This document shows positions 11,817-23,960 of a stretch of DNA of 64,000 bases, piece by piece. The notes beneath the pieces were generated by a model, which worked only from the letters and a program-made list of their open reading frames with translations, was not told where the DNA came from and searched no databases. Position 1 is the first letter of the stretch, and the number at the start of each line of letters is the position of its first letter. Origin of the DNA: Anthonomus grandis grandis (Eukaryota; Arthropoda; Insecta; Coleoptera; Curculionidae); contig NC_065555.1 of assembly GCF_022605725.1 (NCBI RefSeq), positions 8,446,938-8,510,937 on the forward strand. Direction: 5' to 3'. Made by a program: the position numbers and the translations under genes.

Positions 11817-14240
11817 TACTGCTAAAACTAAACGTGATACTATGCTGGCTTTCTAGTTCCTAGATTAACCTATTTGTGGAGTGCCCAGCGTCATATCAAT
11901 GTAGTATTTAAGGCACGTTCGCGTTCCACTAAACTAAAGCTACAATTCCAAAATAAATGACAGTTAGCTGAATCTATACACACCGGTTATCAGAATAATG
12001 TTGAATGCATTCTGTGAGAGGCACACTACTATGCCCCGATACTAAGAACCCCGGATGTGGCTAAAAATTATAGAAAGTAACTAATAGCTCAGCATACCTA
12101 CATATACTAAAGACGAGGACGCGGAAAGTGGTTTAAATAGCCATAACCGTATTCCTGGGGGAGCTTAGGGGATGCGAAGTCCACCAACCAAATTCTTAAT
12201 GCATTATAAATGACTTTTTAACACATTTTTTATTGTAAAAGATCGCGGTGGTGGTTGCTGTTGTTTTCTCCACGGTGCGACGACTGATATTCATTATGCT
12301 TTACACTAAACTGATCGTGTAAAAAATTGTAAATAACAAATCGATTGCTGGCTGCTTAATTACTGAAATCACTCAGCATTACTTCTTCTCGACTTACATT
12401 TTTACAGTCACAAAGTTTTAGTTCTTTTTGTATAAAATAGCGATCATTCGGATGTTAAAAACCTAGCAAATGGCATAAGTTGCATATTTCCAGACTTGGG
12501 GAAAAGCTGCTTTGTATTATATTAACATTTACGTTGTTCGTTAAATTGCTCTACTTTTAGAGCAATATTAAAAAACTTAATATGGATTCAAAATGTAGTT
12601 CAATGCATATTATATTAAGAATAAGCTTTTCTCTAAGAAGATTTTAAAACTATTTACATATATTAGTAGTGGTAATATATTGCGCTACTGAAAGACTCAA
12701 GATTTGAGTTGAGCATGATGGGCTTAAACAATATCTCTTAAAGGTAGTCTTGGCCAATAAAACCAATGTTAATTAAAAATAATGTTTAATATATAAAGGT
12801 ATTTTTTAATTTCACTAAAAATAGCCATAATATTTATTTTACAGTATGATATATACATGGATATCTGGATTAATTAAATATTAGAAAAAAAAACAAATCG
12901 TTATTTTGCGTTAATATCCTTCTGGTTATATATTTATAGCTATGTCAAAAAGTTGTTACTCAGATATAACATTTCTGAGCCGTTATTTTTTTTGACTATA
13001 ACTATAAGAGATATTGAATTATCTTGATTTCGCAACACGCGCGCACTCACTCGCCTTTGTCGCGTAACATCTTCAGTCAATTGCATCCAATCTTTAATAC
13101 ACAAATTGCTGTTATTTGCTTTTTTAGTACTTTGAAAATTACAATGTTGTAAGTATAAGTTTTAAAAGCTCTATAAATCACTTAATATATTGATTCTAGA
13201 CACCCATAATCCTGTATAAACCTTGTGGGGTCTTAAGAATAGCTACAGTTTTTTCGCAACCGACATATGCTACGTTCTCAGTTAGCAGTTTACCGCTCGA
13301 ACGCTAAATACACACACATTTTTAAAGACTTCCGTCAAAACAAATAAGTTTTACGACTTAGAAATGGTTTTTGCTGGCCATACGTCTCTTTCAGATATTT
13401 TTTTAAGTTTGAAATTATTAGAGAAACACATAGCAACGATGTGTGTCAAAGTCCACTACTGACTGAAGATGTTTTGCGCCACTAGCGATGCTTTTATAGC
13501 GTTTATTTAATTAAATAATTATTGCCAAGCTTCATAAAAAAATCTCAATGGTTTTTTTAATCGTTTAAATAACTGAAAATTGCAAACTAACTTTACTCTC
13601 AGAAATACACATTTCTGAATATCCTTCACTATCTCAATGTTCAAATGATCTGAGTCAAATTTCTTAGAGTGCATTTGGATGCAGGATTAACCTTAGAGCA
13701 GCACCTTGTTAGCTTAAAAATATCTCTCTCTGCAACTCCGTCACACTTGCCCTAATGTAGATTACTTGTTTGTTTGCAGCCGTTTTTTTAGGCTAGAATA
13801 ATGGCCCTCTATGTGACTTAATTGTGATAACATATTATTCTATCCTTATTATTGTTCCATTGTATAGCATGAATTTTACATATCTCACATAAAAATATCT
13901 CAGGAAGCAAAAAATGTACCAAAACTTAACTGGAATGTATTGCTGAAAATATTGTAAATTTCCTTCGAAATTTTTAAAAATCTTTAAACCTACCTAATTC
14001 GTCAATAGGTCATTAGATGTATAACGCATATTAGCATCTATTTCACCATTTAAATTTTGTGGTATAAATAACGGACCTAAGCACCAACGCCAATTATTCC
14101 TGCCTACATTTACTTTCTGGGAATACTGCATTTATGAGGTTCCCTAACTTCGTGTAGGTCTTCATTATTAAAATATATTTATTAAAAAAAATTTACCAAA
14201 CCAGTTTTAAATTAAAATACATCTACAAAATCACATGAAA
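11817..14240. other. Intergenic; one inverted pair, otherwise nothing recognised
   Basis: AACATCTTCAGTCA at 13066-13079 recurs inverted at 13460-13473, and both are flanked by related GCG(C/T)-rich sequence. This suggests the ends of a ~430-bp element. No coding sequence was recognised. Confidence 0.4.
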
Positions 14241-14285
14241 ACTGAGCTACACGTATTTCACTAACCATCCAAGCGTCCTCAAGGG
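14241..14285 (-). ncRNA. Degenerate hammerhead-related repeat copy
   Basis: On the minus strand: TTGAGGA, a weak stem II ending in GGTTAGT, GAAAT, ACGT and GTA. Aligns base for base with the copies at 5453 and 38441 but is the most diverged. Intergenic. Confidence 0.3.
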
Positions 14286-14798
14286 AGGGCACCTAAAAAA
14301 ACTTAAATATATGCAATAAAGTGGAAAAAGCAATAGAGCTTAGAACATGTCCATATAAAGCAAATACATTAAAGAACTCAGCAAAGAGCCCTGCTATACA
14401 CCCTTACTAATGGCAAAGCTATTTCATCGCCAATCCTTCACCTCAACCTCTTTAAATCTATTATTAAGTTAGGACTCCAGCCAAAAGCGAACCAAGCCTC
14501 TAAGACCATATTGATTGCATTTTAAAAGAAGTGAATGAACAATTAAATAAAAATAATTAAAAACTCTTGAACAAATAATAAATATGTAACATGTGTAATA
14601 GATGGTTTTCTATTTATCGGGAAATGGATTTTTTAAATTACTTTTTTTTTAATTTAACTTTGCAGTGTTTTTGTTTTGTTATTTGTTAATTGTTATCTTC
14701 TATGGCGCATTCGTTACGCGAATAAATGCATTTCTTTTAAACCTATTTTCTACAATTCCACTTAGAGTGTGAGTATATCTAGATCATCTTTCATTTTC

Positions 14799-14816
14799 TC
14801 AAACAAGACTCATCAG
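14799..14816 (-). ncRNA. Hammerhead-like fragment, truncated
   Basis: On the minus strand: CTGATGA (14810-14816) followed by GTCTTGTTTGAGA, then AAAA in place of a closing C plus GAAA. It looks like a hammerhead whose stem II lost two bases. Weak on its own. Confidence 0.25.
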
Positions 14817-15212
14817 CAAAGAGTAGCGCTCTTCAATGCTGAACTGCTGAAGTGTTAGTCATTGAAAAACTAGAGGGCTCGCCGATAATATCTGCAGAAA
14901 TAAAACATAGCTAATTTGTTATTGATGCGAGCCAAATTTTAAAACTACTTCCCTAGGTATAAAATTTAGTAACTAGTAATTAATTTGACAATTTTCGGCA
15001 ATATGTAAGCCTAGCGTTACCTTAATATCAAATAAACGATTTATTAAGAAATGGTTATAATTGCAATTTATAGAAACTACTCGAAAAATTCATCCAATTC
15101 AATCATCAATTTTCCCAAAGATGCTTGTCATACAATTTTATAAAAGGCGCTTTGCTTATTTATATGTTAAGTGTTTTGTGTATGTTATGGTAAGTTTTTG
15201 TTGACTTTTCCT

Positions 15213-15251
15213 AGGTCTGATGATGCTCTAGTCGAGCGAAACATGTAACCT
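15213..15251 (+). ncRNA. Hammerhead ribozyme-like motif, complete core
   Basis: CTGATGA at 15217-15223, stem II GCTC/GAGC (15225-15228 with 15234-15237), GAAA at 15238-15241, a two-pair stem III (AC/GT around AT) and the triplet GTA at 15245-15247. Stem I is AGGT (15213-15216) with ACCT (15248-15251), a perfect 4 bp. Same layout as the 2123 copy but with unrelated stems, so the core is conserved beyond chance similarity of the repeat. Intergenic. Confidence 0.6.
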
Positions 15252-18039
15252 TTATCATTTTATTAAATGTTTCTGTGATGCTTTTTATAAAAATTATAGA
15301 AACTAGTTTTATATTTTTTTAAAGCCTGTTAGCTCTAAAAGTTTTGAAAACTCTAAAAGCCTTAGTAGTATTTGCTAGGATTGTCAGTTTCAGTACGCAA
15401 CTTTGGAGAAATTATGCTTATATGGTGGCCAAAAGTCTGTTGACAGGTGTGACAGATAAAACAGCGACATCTAAGTTGGTACATTGATCGAGTCTAATCT
15501 AACATGTAAAAGGCGCGAATAATACGCGTTAAACCCATAATAGCCTTAAGGACCATGGGCATAAGGCTCGGACAAAAATGTTTAGAATTTTCTCATTATA
15601 TTATCTTATTAATTACCATCGTATAAGGTTGACCGTCTTAGAATGAATGCGTTGGAAAAAGGATGGCCTTAAAAGTTAAAATATCAAAAAAATACTTTAA
15701 AATCCTAAGAGCACAAGCCACTCAACCATCACCTAAATAAAAATGTACTAGGTTCTAGAAAAAAATTAGAAAGACGAGTCGTCTGAACTATCTTTTATAA
15801 ATACTTTTGTAATATAAAGATTCACTCACTTTTAGAATCAATAGCTAAATATAGGACACATTGAGGAAAGCAAACCCAGTAAGGTTATTGGCTTTATCAC
15901 CATAAGTGGCCAAAGTACGCAAATGGTTGGAATTCATCAAAACAACCCCCGTTCTTATCGACATCCATATATTGTTACCGCCGTTTTGACATTTAACGCC
16001 ATATTTATTCGATCACTCTTCAACGTTAATTGAATTAAATAATCGCGTGGCACAGGTTAATTTAAAGAGCAGTACTTATATGTGTAGAGTGTTCTATATA
16101 TTTCTACCAAATAAATATTTATATTCGTTCTTGACGAAATAATTTTCTTTGATACTTGGAATGCCTTATCGGACCAGATTTATGTGATAATTGGCTTTAA
16201 AATAGATAGAGAGGACTCTTTTTTCCTATTCCCTTTCTCGTGTTTTCGACCTTTAAGTTTTTTCCTCATCAAAAATTCCCGGAACGTTTGATTAAGACCC
16301 AGGGCCGGGGAAAGAAATTCTGGTATGTATTTTGATACTGTCGATATACATGCTCTAAAAGAATTCAATTGTTGCACACGCTATATGGAACTTCGATTCA
16401 ATTGAAGTTCCTACTCCTGGCGAAATAACTATCGTGCAGTTGTCTTATTAGTTGGGAGTACTCACCGCCGGTCACTTCTTTGTAAGTAATAGTATTATCC
16501 TATTTATTATTTATAATATTTGTTAAGCCAGCTCCATTATTCCATAAAATATAATATTAAGAATCTGCGTTAAGAATTAAATGAGATATAAGTTTTATGT
16601 AGCATTTTGCTGAAAAAGATCTTAGTAATTAATATAGGACACAATTTACTCAGAATTCACAAAATATAATTAAAATCCATTGGAGAATTGTCGAAAGAGA
16701 GTTAACAATATTTACTTTTGAAATGGTTTTTTTTTAAACTAATCTCTAAATTTTGAATGATTGAATAAAGAAAGGATAAAACCAAATGGACTAAAGTATC
16801 ATATTATTCTATCGAAATGAATCAGTATTTCTAATTAATTAGTTTTAAAAGCATTACAAATTAAATCCTTGAGAATGCATTTAAAAGAAAAAAATAATTT
16901 TAAACACCTCGCTTCTACGTCAATGGTCTTTGCTTGAATAAATCCCCTGCAAGTTGCAAAATATTTCATTTCTGTAATTATAACGTTGAAAAAAAATTCA
17001 ATGTACGTACGTGCAAAGAAAAAGATTTACCTATCGGCTGAAATTATAAAGAATAATAAATGGGTCTATAATATGAAGGGGTGACGAGTATATTATTTTG
17101 TGATAGTAAATTAACTTAAAAGCACTACGTTAAGTTAAGAACTCTTTCAGTTAAACGTTAAAGTTAAATATTTTTAAAGTTAAATTTATTCTCTATAAGT
17201 GTGATATTATTCCTTTTTAGGAATAAAAAAAATATTTATTTCCTAATTATTGTTTAATGATTTTTGTAGAAAATTATAGAAATTAAATTTTATTTATTAT
17301 ATTCTATTCCGAAGAATAGCGAGCAAGATCGAGAATATTCAACAGCACCTGTATTCTTTTAGTGAAAAGATGAAAGACTAATGATGTGATAAAAATAAGT
17401 GAATGATGCTTAACTTTGGTCACAAGAATAGTCCTAATCAATATTATAGTTAATTTCTTCAGCAGTGTTTAAAGCTTATGTGAAAGTTATAGTAAAGATC
17501 TGATCTAAACTCATAATGCCGATGATATATGCCACACTTAATGCTGGATTGTCATCTTTAAGAACAAGCTCAAGAAAAAGCAACAATATACAGTAGTTAA
17601 ATTCCGGGACATGTGACAGACAAGCTACTTACCACTTTAAACTCAATTTGCTATGTTTCTGAACAAGCGCAATTATGCACTAAAAGGAGCTAATGTTATA
17701 TAGAGTATACAAGAAGTCTCTAAGCTAAAAAACTTTTTTTTCTTTTTATGAAATCGGTTGAATCGAACCAGTTTATACCTACAATTATTCTTAATGCTCG
17801 CTTATGCAGAATGAATTTTGCTATATACATTATAATATTAGCCCAGATTGGCGTAGTAATCACTAGCATTTTTAAGACAAGGTACTCTTTAAGGGTTTTT
17901 TTGATTTCTTTTTCATAAATAAGATAACAATCTATATGAATTACAAGACATTTGGCCTCTGTTGAAAAGAGTATCAGTTGTGAGAGCAAATAGACTCGTG
18001 CTGTATTGGACATAGGCCTTTTTTATCTGCCTTTTCAGT
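15252..18039. other. Intergenic, nothing recognised
   Basis: AT-rich; no frame with a family resemblance on either strand. Confidence 0.5.
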
Positions 18040-19545
18040 TGTTTCTGTCTCCTCAATCAAGATGTTCTTTTTCTTCATTTCTCATAACATGCCCCAGGTA
18101 TTCTAGTTTTCTCTTTTTTTTTTGATTCTTTTTAGCACTTTTATGTTTGTAATGATAGCTCTCCATGATATTCTACGCATTCTCCTATACAGCCACCTAT
18201 TAAATGCTTCTAGATCTTTAGTTGTAATTGTAGTGTCATACAATAAAACAGAAAAGAAACAGCATTATTGGTGTTTTATTTTTGTTTTAACAGATAATAT
18301 TGCGGAATTATTTTGATGTCGATTGCTCCTCTGTCTATAACTCTACAACGTGCAAAGCCCTATCTTAGCAATAATAAGTCTATAACAATGTATAACATCT
18401 TCTCTCAATGATGTTCTCAACATTTCTCTCTCCATTGCTTTTCCTTTACAACAATTTATTTCTTGTGCACTGTCCTGTTGGTCATTTATGATGGTTTCAA
18501 GATAACAATTATGTTAAAGATGTTTAATTCGAGTTTTATCGACAAATAGGTGATCTCCATTTATATCTCTTTTGCTCATGATCATTTTTTTCGGTTACTT
18601 TAAGTTGATATTCAGACCATATTGCTGACTGTACTGCATCCATTAACCTTGGCAGTACTTTTAAGCCATCTGCTTTCACCATGGTATCGTCGGCTAATCG
18701 AATATTATTCAGTTTGACTCCGTTCAAAAGGATACCTTCTTTTACACCGTTAAGGGCCTCGTTGAAAATTTTTTCAAAAAATATAAGTTGAAAATCAAAG
18801 GTTAAGATGTCTTGTCTGGCCCATGGTGTATTTACACCTCTTCCTCTTTACCTTCTTCTTTCATCTATATCAAGTCTTAAGTACGCTGCCTGATTTCAGT
18901 AGATATTTGAACCTAACCTGATATCTTTATCTCCCAGCCTTTTCTAGGATATTGATCATTTGAAAAGTTTAATATTGAATGCCATCAGATGCTTTTTTAT
19001 AATCGCTTAGACATGCGTATACACCACAATTGTCGTCTCTGCATCTCTGAACTGAATTAGGACTTGAACTCCAAGGAGAACTCCTCTCTGGTTCGAACTA
19101 CATTTATAAAATCAAATTGGTTATTGGATATCTGTTCTTCGCATTTTTTGTAAATTCTTCTATAGATGATTTTAAAAAACAATTTTAGCATATGATTCAT
19201 CAGACTAATAGTCCAATATTTCTCGCACTTCTTTACTTTTATCTTTGGGCTTTGCTACAAATTCTGATATTTCCAGAGTCAAAGATTCTGTTGATGATAT
19301 CAGTAATCCAGGCTATTCCTTAATCATCCAAGAGCTTAACAAATTCAGCTCTATCTCTGGTCCCACGGTTTTTTATTTAGAACCTAGGGTTAGCCTGTAG
19401 ATTCTTCCAACACTGAATACGTGACCTCCGATCTTTAATTCTCCAAAAGCTTTTCTAAGTATGACTTCCACCTAGTTTTCAGATCATATTTGTCAAATGA
19501 TAATTTTTTTATTGTCTATGATCTCCGTAACTGGAACCTTTAAAA
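18040..19545 (-). mobile_element. Decayed non-LTR retrotransposon (LINE) reverse transcriptase
   Basis: Minus-strand frames, broken by stops and shifts, spell the RT in order: DLKTRWKSYLEKLLEN, then KIIYRRIYKKCEEQISNNQF, TREEFSLGVQVLI, a decayed motif A region (DYKKASDGIQ-like), FFEKIFNEALNGVKEGI, LNNIRLADDTMV (catalytic YADD seen as LADD near 18686-18698), then a tail of LEAFNRWLYRRMRRISW and LEYLGHVMRN. The element copies its RNA into DNA by target-primed reverse transcription; this copy is dead. The 17-base string CTCTACAACGTGCAAAG at 18341 recurs at 19634. Confidence 0.85.
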
Positions 19546-19599
19546 AAATTGTAACTTTTAAACAGTTCCAGTTACCTTAATCATGGTCTAGAGCTAAGT

Positions 19600-19990
19600 A
19601 ATTTTAATGTCCATTTTTTTTCTGTTTTTGTCACTCTACAACGTGCAAAGTCCCAGAGATAGTATTCCATCTATAAAGTTCTCAACTTTTACTTTACTTA
19701 CTTGCTCTCTCCATTGGTGTTTGTGTTATTTTTGTCATCGTATGTTTTGTTAACGCTTTTTTATGTTTTCAGGTTTAGTGGATAATTTTAAAATGTTTTT
19801 AGTATTTTCGACAGTCAACTAAGTGCTCCCATGTTGGTCTTATCCTTCTAATTATCTTGGTTTCATTTTAGTTTTCATTTTCGTAGTTCTACCATTATTT
19901 TTTCAATACCTTTTTTATTTGCTGCAAAGGTAATTATAGTAATTCAATATATCAGGTACGCTATTTTTCAAAAATGCCATGGCAAGTAGT
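19600..19990 (-). mobile_element. Possible second scrap of the same LINE family
   Basis: CTCTACAACGTGCAAAG at 19634-19650 is identical to 18341-18357 inside the LINE, and the flanks share further matches (TCTCTCCATTG-type). No clear protein is left. Two copies in the same orientation suggest an older neighbouring insertion. Confidence 0.4.
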
Positions 19991-21189
19991 TTTTGCAACT
20001 GTAACTCCTTGCCTTAATCCTCTTCACATCTTTATTTCTTTTAAGGCATATAATTAGATCTTTACTTATTAGATATATCTTAAATTATTTAATAGATCAT
20101 TAATCTTTAGTATTTTTTCAAGCATTTAAGGTTGTTGTTCTTTACTATATTTTTAGCTTGAAATAAAATATGAAATATTCTTTTAAGCCTTATCTTTAAA
20201 AACGCATCAAATTATACACATTATGGTAAAATATTTAATTTAAAAAAATAATTCTAAAATGTATTATTTGTTCGACCATTTTAGTAAATATATGCACTGT
20301 AATATAAATTTTGATAAAGGAATAGCTTTTTTTAATTCTCAATAACTTTATTATGTTAATTAAATATTCTGTGTAAATATAAATTTGACGAAAATGTCAA
20401 AACCAGATTTATCTTTACATATTTTGAGAGAGGATAAAACAAAAAAAAAACGTAGTCCGTGGCTTAATGTTGTCACAGGAGATATTTATTTATCTGTTTA
20501 GGGAAATATATGATAAGCACAACACAAAGGATAAAGTTAAAGTGATACGGGTAAAGCAGAAGACACAAAAAACTGGTGGCAGATGACATATAAAGTGGGT
20601 TAAACTGTTTTTCCAACTGTCGTATAATTTATAATTTGGCCGCTACCAGTGGAGCATCTCAATTTCTTCATCTTTGATTTAATATATCGTTAAACAAAAA
20701 TTCAGGATGAGTCGAATATAAATCGGAGGTAAATTAGATAACAAATTAGCAAATAGAAAATCTGTATGGGTTATTATATTTTTTATTGGCGTTATTTGTC
20801 AATTTTTGTTCTTTCATTCGGGACAATAACAAGTTACTATGCTTTTTTTTACAAATTTTCGTTTTTTTTAATCTTTATTTTTTATATGGTGAAGATTCTA
20901 AAGTTCTTAAAAAAAAGCTTAAAGGGCTTAACTCTATAAATACCTAAATTATTTGCGACTCAAAACTCAAACTATTTAAGACATTAGGATCGCCAGGATC
21001 GGAAAAAGAAAAATTATTTATTAAATGATTAATAAATGACGATAAAGTATCATACAGTGTTAAGGGTGTTGAGTTATATTAATCGATTTATTATTAATTT
21101 AAAATTTAAAAAAAAAATATTTAGAACCTCTGACATCAAATGAGATTGCGAATGCAAGTAAGGAAATGATAAAATATGTTCAAGAAACT
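19991..21189. other. AT-rich region before the BEL/Pao scrap; nothing recognised
   Basis: May include the eroded upstream pol of the element that follows, but no motif is readable. Confidence 0.4.
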
Positions 21190-22149
21190 TGTTTTAAAGT
21201 TTGTTTAACATATCTTGGAAAATAATGGGACATTGCTCAAAAAACGCAAAATGTTGTCATTAAGTCGTTTTATGAAAGATTAATACGGGTTGGAGGTAGA
21301 TTGACTAAGACGAGTTTAACGTTTGAAAGAAAACATCTCATTACTTTACCAAACCATCATATCTTAACTGACTTAATTTTAAAAAATGGACATCTGATGT
21401 TGGTACCGATTATAGAGGATCCATTTTGAACTAAAGATCGCAAAACAATAGATGCTAAAATACCAGAATCATGTATTTGCTCATTTGTGTGTTTATGTAG
21501 AAAAACGATAAACATTGAGTTAGTCTCTGACCTAACTACAGAGTGTTTTCTGGACGTCGTCAAACTTGTCATATATTTTCAGATAATGCTACCAACTACG
21601 TCGGAACTAATAATGAGTTAATTCGAGTTTATACATTTGTGGAACAAAATTCAAAAACTATTACAGAATTCTTAGCTGTCAAATAAAGACTAAAATAGCA
21701 TTTTATTACAGCTAGGTCGGTAAACTTTGGGAGCGAACGGTAAGTCTTTTACATTTGAAGAGTTGAGCGCTATTTTTGTGCAAATTGGAAGTATTATCAA
21801 TTCTCGTCCACTGTGTCCCTTATATCTTGACTTCTAAAATGGATTTTACTGATATATGTGAAAATAGTCTTAAAAGGTGGCAACAACTTCAGATTATGGT
21901 GCAAAAAACAAATACCTTCCTGATCTTTAATGACGAGTCAAACGGAAGAGCAATTTACATAATTGCTGAGAGTCGAGTCCTTGGTGCTGGTCAAAAAGGA
22001 ATCTGGTCCTGTGTTAGATTAGAGGTTGGATAGAATCACACGATTACATACAGGTAATGATGGTGTTTGCAGAGTGGTTGATATAAAGGCTCGCAATGGA
22101 GAAATTCGTCGTTCAGTGACAAGCATTTATGCTTTTCCATTAGAGTGAA
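21190..22149 (+). mobile_element. Decayed BEL/Pao LTR retrotransposon, integrase end of pol
   Basis: Plus-strand frames give RVGGRLTKTSLTFERKHLI, then CICSFVCLCRKTINIELVSD and LTTECFLDVVK, SDNATNYVGTNNEL (the catalytic-core D-N region), LTFEELSAIFVQIGSIINSR with SRPLCPL, and at the end DRITRLHTGNDGVCRVVDIK, SVTSIYAFPLE and stop. This is the BEL/Pao integrase order, with a deletion of the zinc-binding segment and several shifts. LTRs were not identified. Confidence 0.85.
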
Positions 22150-23740
22150 CATGTATAATTACTGTGTATATAAAACTTCAGTTTAGTGTTAATTAACCTA
22201 AGTTTTAGATTTAAGGTATAAATTAAACATGCTTGTAATACAAAGGAGGCATAAGGAAGTTTATAATTTAGTTTTTAGGTATTAAGAACTGGAAGACATT
22301 GTTAAATCTTCCAAGGCTGGGTGTACGGTTTTTTTAAATTTAAAATATTACATGTCAAATACCATATAAAAACCAAAAATAGATTTAGGAGAATAATAGT
22401 CGCCATCAGAAATTCAAAATAACGTAAATCATTTTCAACTCGAAATAGTTTTTTTTTAATTCTTTGGTAAACAGAGAAGAATTTTCTGAAATGTGTCTTT
22501 CTATGGTAGGATTGTAAAGCATTTTTGAAGAGCTTCGAGATGATGTATCACTCAACCTCCCCTTTCTATTTAGGACTTAAGATTTTAGAGGCATATTACG
22601 ACCTGTCCAAAAGGCTGCAGATAAGGGTGAGATATGCTTGTTTTTGTTCCCCCTTCGTTTTATAGAAACCATTTTTAGCGTTTTTTTATTCAATTTTTTA
22701 TTGCTAATATATGGTGATTTCAACTTTTTAAATTGTCACCCTGTATATTTTGTCATAGTCGTAGAAAAAATCTATTATTGAATGTGCATATTTTATTAAA
22801 AGTTTCCTTGACTTACTTTAATTTTATAATATTTGTAATATTTTTTTTTCTATATATATGTAAGCATAATGTGCATGTATAACTGGGTTTTTCCGCAACA
22901 GAATTTGAAGGTTCTTTATACGATTAATAAGTAAACATATACCGAAGTAATTTTCTGTTTTAATAATAAACAGCATACCACGAAGGGCTAATTAAACCGC
23001 TTGATCCCGAAATTTTCACAGGCCGATTTCAAAGGGCTCATCCGTCTCTGACCCAATATTTATTTCTATGTCATTAGATTTAAAATTTGCAGTATCTTAA
23101 ATATTGATTTCATTAACAATAATTGACGTTTTGTATAAGGACTCCGAAAGCCAAAAAAAAAAACAGAATTATTACGCTTTCGCTGTTTTAGTCATGAGAA
23201 GATTTTTTTGACGATCTTTACACATTGAATTGATATTCCATAATAAATATTAAAAATATTTATTGAAAAAACTTATACTGTTGCATTTAAATTGACAGTA
23301 TGTATCATTGGCAGCTTATGTGCATAAGTTCTCTGACGAGCAAAAATTGCTCACAATTTAACGTTCGAAACATGTAAGAAGAAATCCAAAAAAGTAAGAA
23401 GGATAAAAACTAATATCCTTTATAACATTCTGACTGGTGAAAAAAATTGGTGTGTTCAAAATGAATAAAAAACTGATCTGGTGGAAAAAGGTGATGATGA
23501 TATTTTTCTCAGAATGCTTCAATGTGTAGTTCATTGATGGATTTTCTTTTATGAAATTATTGCTTTGACAACAAATATTTTCCTCTTGCATGAAAAAGTG
23601 CTATTGACTGACTTTTTTTTAATAATCAGTTATTACCAAATACAGACTTTGGATTTAAGTATGAGCTAAGAACAGCAACAAGTGCTTGCTAAATTAATGA
23701 TATTTTAAACATACAGATTAACGCAATAGTGCAGAACCAA
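22150..23740. other. Possible LTR and DDE-element debris, no gene
   Basis: Immediately after the integrase stop an eroded 3' LTR is expected but not delimited. CACCCTGTATA near 22737 resembles the ends of short DDE elements elsewhere in the window (51615, 52130). Confidence 0.35.
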
Positions 23741-23749
23741 AAAAATACA

Positions 23750-23960
23750 GTTTTTCTAACAGGTTTTCATGCCAGGCCCTATCGAATGCCTTTGAAATAT
23801 CCAGAGCTATTGCACGGGTATTTTTGCAATCTTAAATATTACTTATTAAAACAATCAGCTTCTTACTTTTTTTGATAAATCATTTTCATCATCTCCAAAC
23901 TAAGCAAATTATAATAAACTGTACCGATAAGTGAAAAGAGCAAATTAAATTAAATCCACT
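23750..23960 (-). mobile_element. LINE reverse transcriptase scrap (motif A)
   Basis: Minus strand: KNTRAIALDISKAFDRAWHE, then NLLEKL. DISKAFDR.W is RT motif A with its catalytic aspartate. Different from the 18040 element. Only this motif is readable. Confidence 0.7.

Noticed and set aside
19080..19100. GGTTCGAAC, resembling a tRNA T-loop.
   Set aside because: No acceptor or anticodon stems fit; it lies within the LINE reverse transcriptase. No tRNA, rRNA or CRISPR array was seen anywhere in the window.
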